NCBI GenBank assembly: GCA_036362985.1
Contig: JAYGXS010000006.1
Span: forward strand, 7,865,335-7,929,334
DNA: 64,000 nucleotides
From: Ligula intestinalis
Lineage: Eukaryota > Platyhelminthes > Cestoda > Diphyllobothriidea > Diphyllobothriidae
Direction of reading: 5' to 3'
How positions within the stretch are numbered: position 1 is the stretch's first letter; each line of letters begins with the position of its first letter. Below, one piece after another: positions 61,746 through 64,000 of the stretch. The notes beneath the pieces are model-generated. The model saw nothing but the letters and a program-made list of their open reading frames with translations. It was not told the origin of the DNA and did no database searches. A program made the translations under genes and the position numbers.

Positions 61746-64000
61746 AGCATTAATGGGTAATTCATGCACAGAAAGTTGCACGCTTATGATAATTGAAGAC
61801 TCCCCTATGGATGATAGTTGTCCGCTTAAGGCCGGCATGCGAGCAGTAACCTGCTGAACTCGACGTGATGATTGCTCGGCCATCTTGTTCCCCGGTGTTG
61901 GCCTTGGATGGCGCATTGGCTTTTGCGTTCCCAGTGTTCCGACTGACTTTGGTAAAATTGAACTTCAGTTTCAACTATAAACAAGCGCACGACCTGCCAA
62001 AGCCATATTCGTTGCTGAGGCTCAAGTTGGCCAAAGTAAGTCACCACTTGGGACACGCGCAGACCGTCGCATCGTCTTACGCCAATGCTGAAGCACTAGA
62101 GCGCCAAACAATCATCATGTTCACGTGTGATGCAAGCTCAGTAGGTCACGGCTTGCACTATGTGTGCAATATACACTATGTTGTTTGTGGTAGAGTACGA
62201 ATTTGCGTCCGATCCCGCTTCCGATCTTCTTGGATATGTTTTGAAACCAGGCCCATATGGGTGAAGGAATAGAGAGAGAGTGAGGTAGATCCAGCGCAGG
62301 TCACCGTTCCTGCGCCCCCCCCCCTGTTGTGCAGCATACGGTAATTGGCACGCACATGTCAGTGCCACCTACCCGGTCGTGTTTGTTATGAGGCATCATA
62401 GTTTGCATGCGTGAACGCCCCCCCTCCGTCGGTTTGTCCTTCCTTTTGGATAGTTATCTGCAAGCCGCAGGGCATGCGGTATCCTGTGTGGTAGGGGGAC
62501 GCGGTAAGCTATTCTAGGTAAACTATATTGATCGGCAGACTGCGGTATTCAGTCATTCACCATCTGGATGCTCATGTCAGAAAGCATGCCAAGATACCAT
62601 CGTTGAGAGTCTGGCCATCCCAAATTGTAAAAAGGGGTGTGCCCTCCCATATAGTCAGAGATGGCTTCTCAACACACAGTGATTTCTGGTTTTCAAAACT
62701 ATAAAAATCGTCTCATTTTTCCTCCTTGATGCTGTTTGACACGACTGCGATCCTCTGGATCGTAAAAAGGAATGACGTTGACTGCGTTTTACTTGCCGAT
62801 ATTAAAACAGCTTTATTTGGGCAGCTGAAAGGAAATGGTACGTCTTCCCACCTGCCGTGTTGTTTTAACGAAAGTCAACACTGTTAGTGTTCAGCAGCCA
62901 GATCATTGCATTCATTCATCCTTTTCGTTGAACTGCGGTTATTGTATTCACGTTAACTTTCGCAAAATGGGCTGCTTAGGCGTTGACAAAAGGTTTATGT
63001 CAGATATCAGAGCTAATTATTATAGGAACGACCCTGTCGCTGGTCATGTTTGTGCATGTTTGAGGAACGATTATCCTCCTCATCGGATCCATCCTGTCAA
63101 ATATCAGCCTGACCAATGTACTTTAAACTGGAGGACTGCCGCTTTTCGAAGAAATGGTTGGCTGATTAACCAAAAGCAAGTCAAGACCGATTGAGACCTT
63201 GATCGTTGTGTCTGATGAGTCAACGCTGTGTTTACATTCTTTCGGCAAATGGGATGACCACTCCGTTAAGGTAGCTTGATCCTATTCTTTCATATAAATT
63301 TGCAGGTTCGATAATCAGAATGGCGATCTAATTGGTACTGTGCAGCTTCCATGAACTTCCCATCGATATCCACGTGGTATCTGCATGTATTCGCCCTTTG
63401 ACCGGTATTGTATCGGGTTCTACGAAATTGGATGACGAGGTGTGTCCGAACGTGATGAACGTGAATCACCTCCATTGCATGCTCATGCCGTAGAAATGAT
63501 CAACAACCTCTTCTAGGCCTATGTGTGAAGCCGCTCTGAACGACCGCTAGTATTTCTCTGTACATTGACCCAGTTTTATACTAGCATAAGTCATTACCCT
63601 AGCATTCACACGAGAAAAAATTACGGTCTGCATTCCATGGTAAAGTATGTTGGCTATAAGCGGCACGACGGTTCCGACTCATCCTTATTTCCGCCCACAA
63701 TTTTCCTCACAACACCGCTTCCAACAGTCTATTGCCTACATAGAAACCCTTGATGGTGAAGCACTGGTCGGCCTCGTCAACCTATGTCTAACCCCCGCCC
63801 TCTGGTCACAAACTGAGGAACACGTCCACACTTTTGGCCGAGAAACTACTATGACTGGTCATCGTCTACTGAATGGGTGTGCAAGGGGGTAAGTTGTGGT
63901 GGCTGGTTGCATGAAAGAGGATCGAGGTCCTGACCCCAGCATGGCAAAGATGACTTATCGGTCGCCTCTTTAAACTCATCCCTACTTCCGTCCGCATTTT
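61746..64000. other. Unassigned, several medium ORFs
   Basis: Plus ORFs of 135 (61865-62272) and 119 codons (62835-63194) and overlapping minus ORFs have no family I recognise. C-rich runs occur at about 62316 and 62418. The DNA is GC-richer than neighbouring regions and may be decayed retroelement sequence linked to the hammerhead-like motif at 61.7 kb. Confidence 0.35.

Noticed and set aside
1..64000. CRISPR arrays, operons, bacterial promoters
   Set aside because: None seen; spliced genes and eukaryotic retroelements show this is metazoan DNA.

Overview
The window is AT-rich metazoan DNA: one host gene split into many short exons, and dense decayed retroelements. There are no operons or bacterial signals. 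The repeat set (CR1-like non-LTR elements, Penelope-like elements with hammerhead-type motifs, tRNA-derived SINEs) together with short exons in long introns suggests a flatworm, perhaps a diphyllobothriidean tapeworm. The species assignment is inference and was not tested.

Host gene. On the minus strand, 12 exons between 44869 and 21259 join with consistent codon phase at every junction. They encode at least 1127 residues of a BAR + RhoGAP protein of the RICH family (ARHGAP17/ARHGAP44/SH3BP1 group). Order: BAR helices (exons at 44.8, 37.1, 36.7 and 35.5 kb), RhoGAP domain (33.1, 31.9, 30.7, 29.6 and 28.2 kb), then a long Ser/Pro/basic tail (26.4, 24.0 and 21.4 kb). The catalytic arginine (GLFR) sits in a 48-base microexon. 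One intron appears to use a GC donor. The first coding exon or exons, upstream of 44869, were not found.

Left part, 0-21 kb. This is a transposon graveyard. SINE-like copies and a stem-loop repeat fill 0.9-2.9 kb. A CR1-like element with ORF1 and a stop-riddled EN/RT ORF2 lies at about 6.1-10.6 kb, with a second 3' end at 3.9-5.1 kb. A Penelope-like element (10784-12989) lies between 341-bp inverted arms that each carry a hammerhead-like motif. A CACTA/EnSpm-like transposase pseudogene (13.2-15.9 kb) is split by a second, opposite-strand Penelope-like fragment (14.3-15.0 kb).

Right part, 37-64 kb. This holds the BAR intron with a CR1 3' tail spanning an assembly gap, a GC-rich hairpin-rich island at 39.9-40.3 kb, a SINE cluster at 43.1-43.9 kb, a CR1-type RT pseudogene at 45.9-47.1 kb, a long dispersed repeat in tail-to-tail arrangement at 55.9-56.8 kb, and further hammerhead-like motifs at 59.3 and 61.7 kb. 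One unassigned exon-like block lies at 55.6 kb. The rest is AT-rich DNA in which I recognise nothing.
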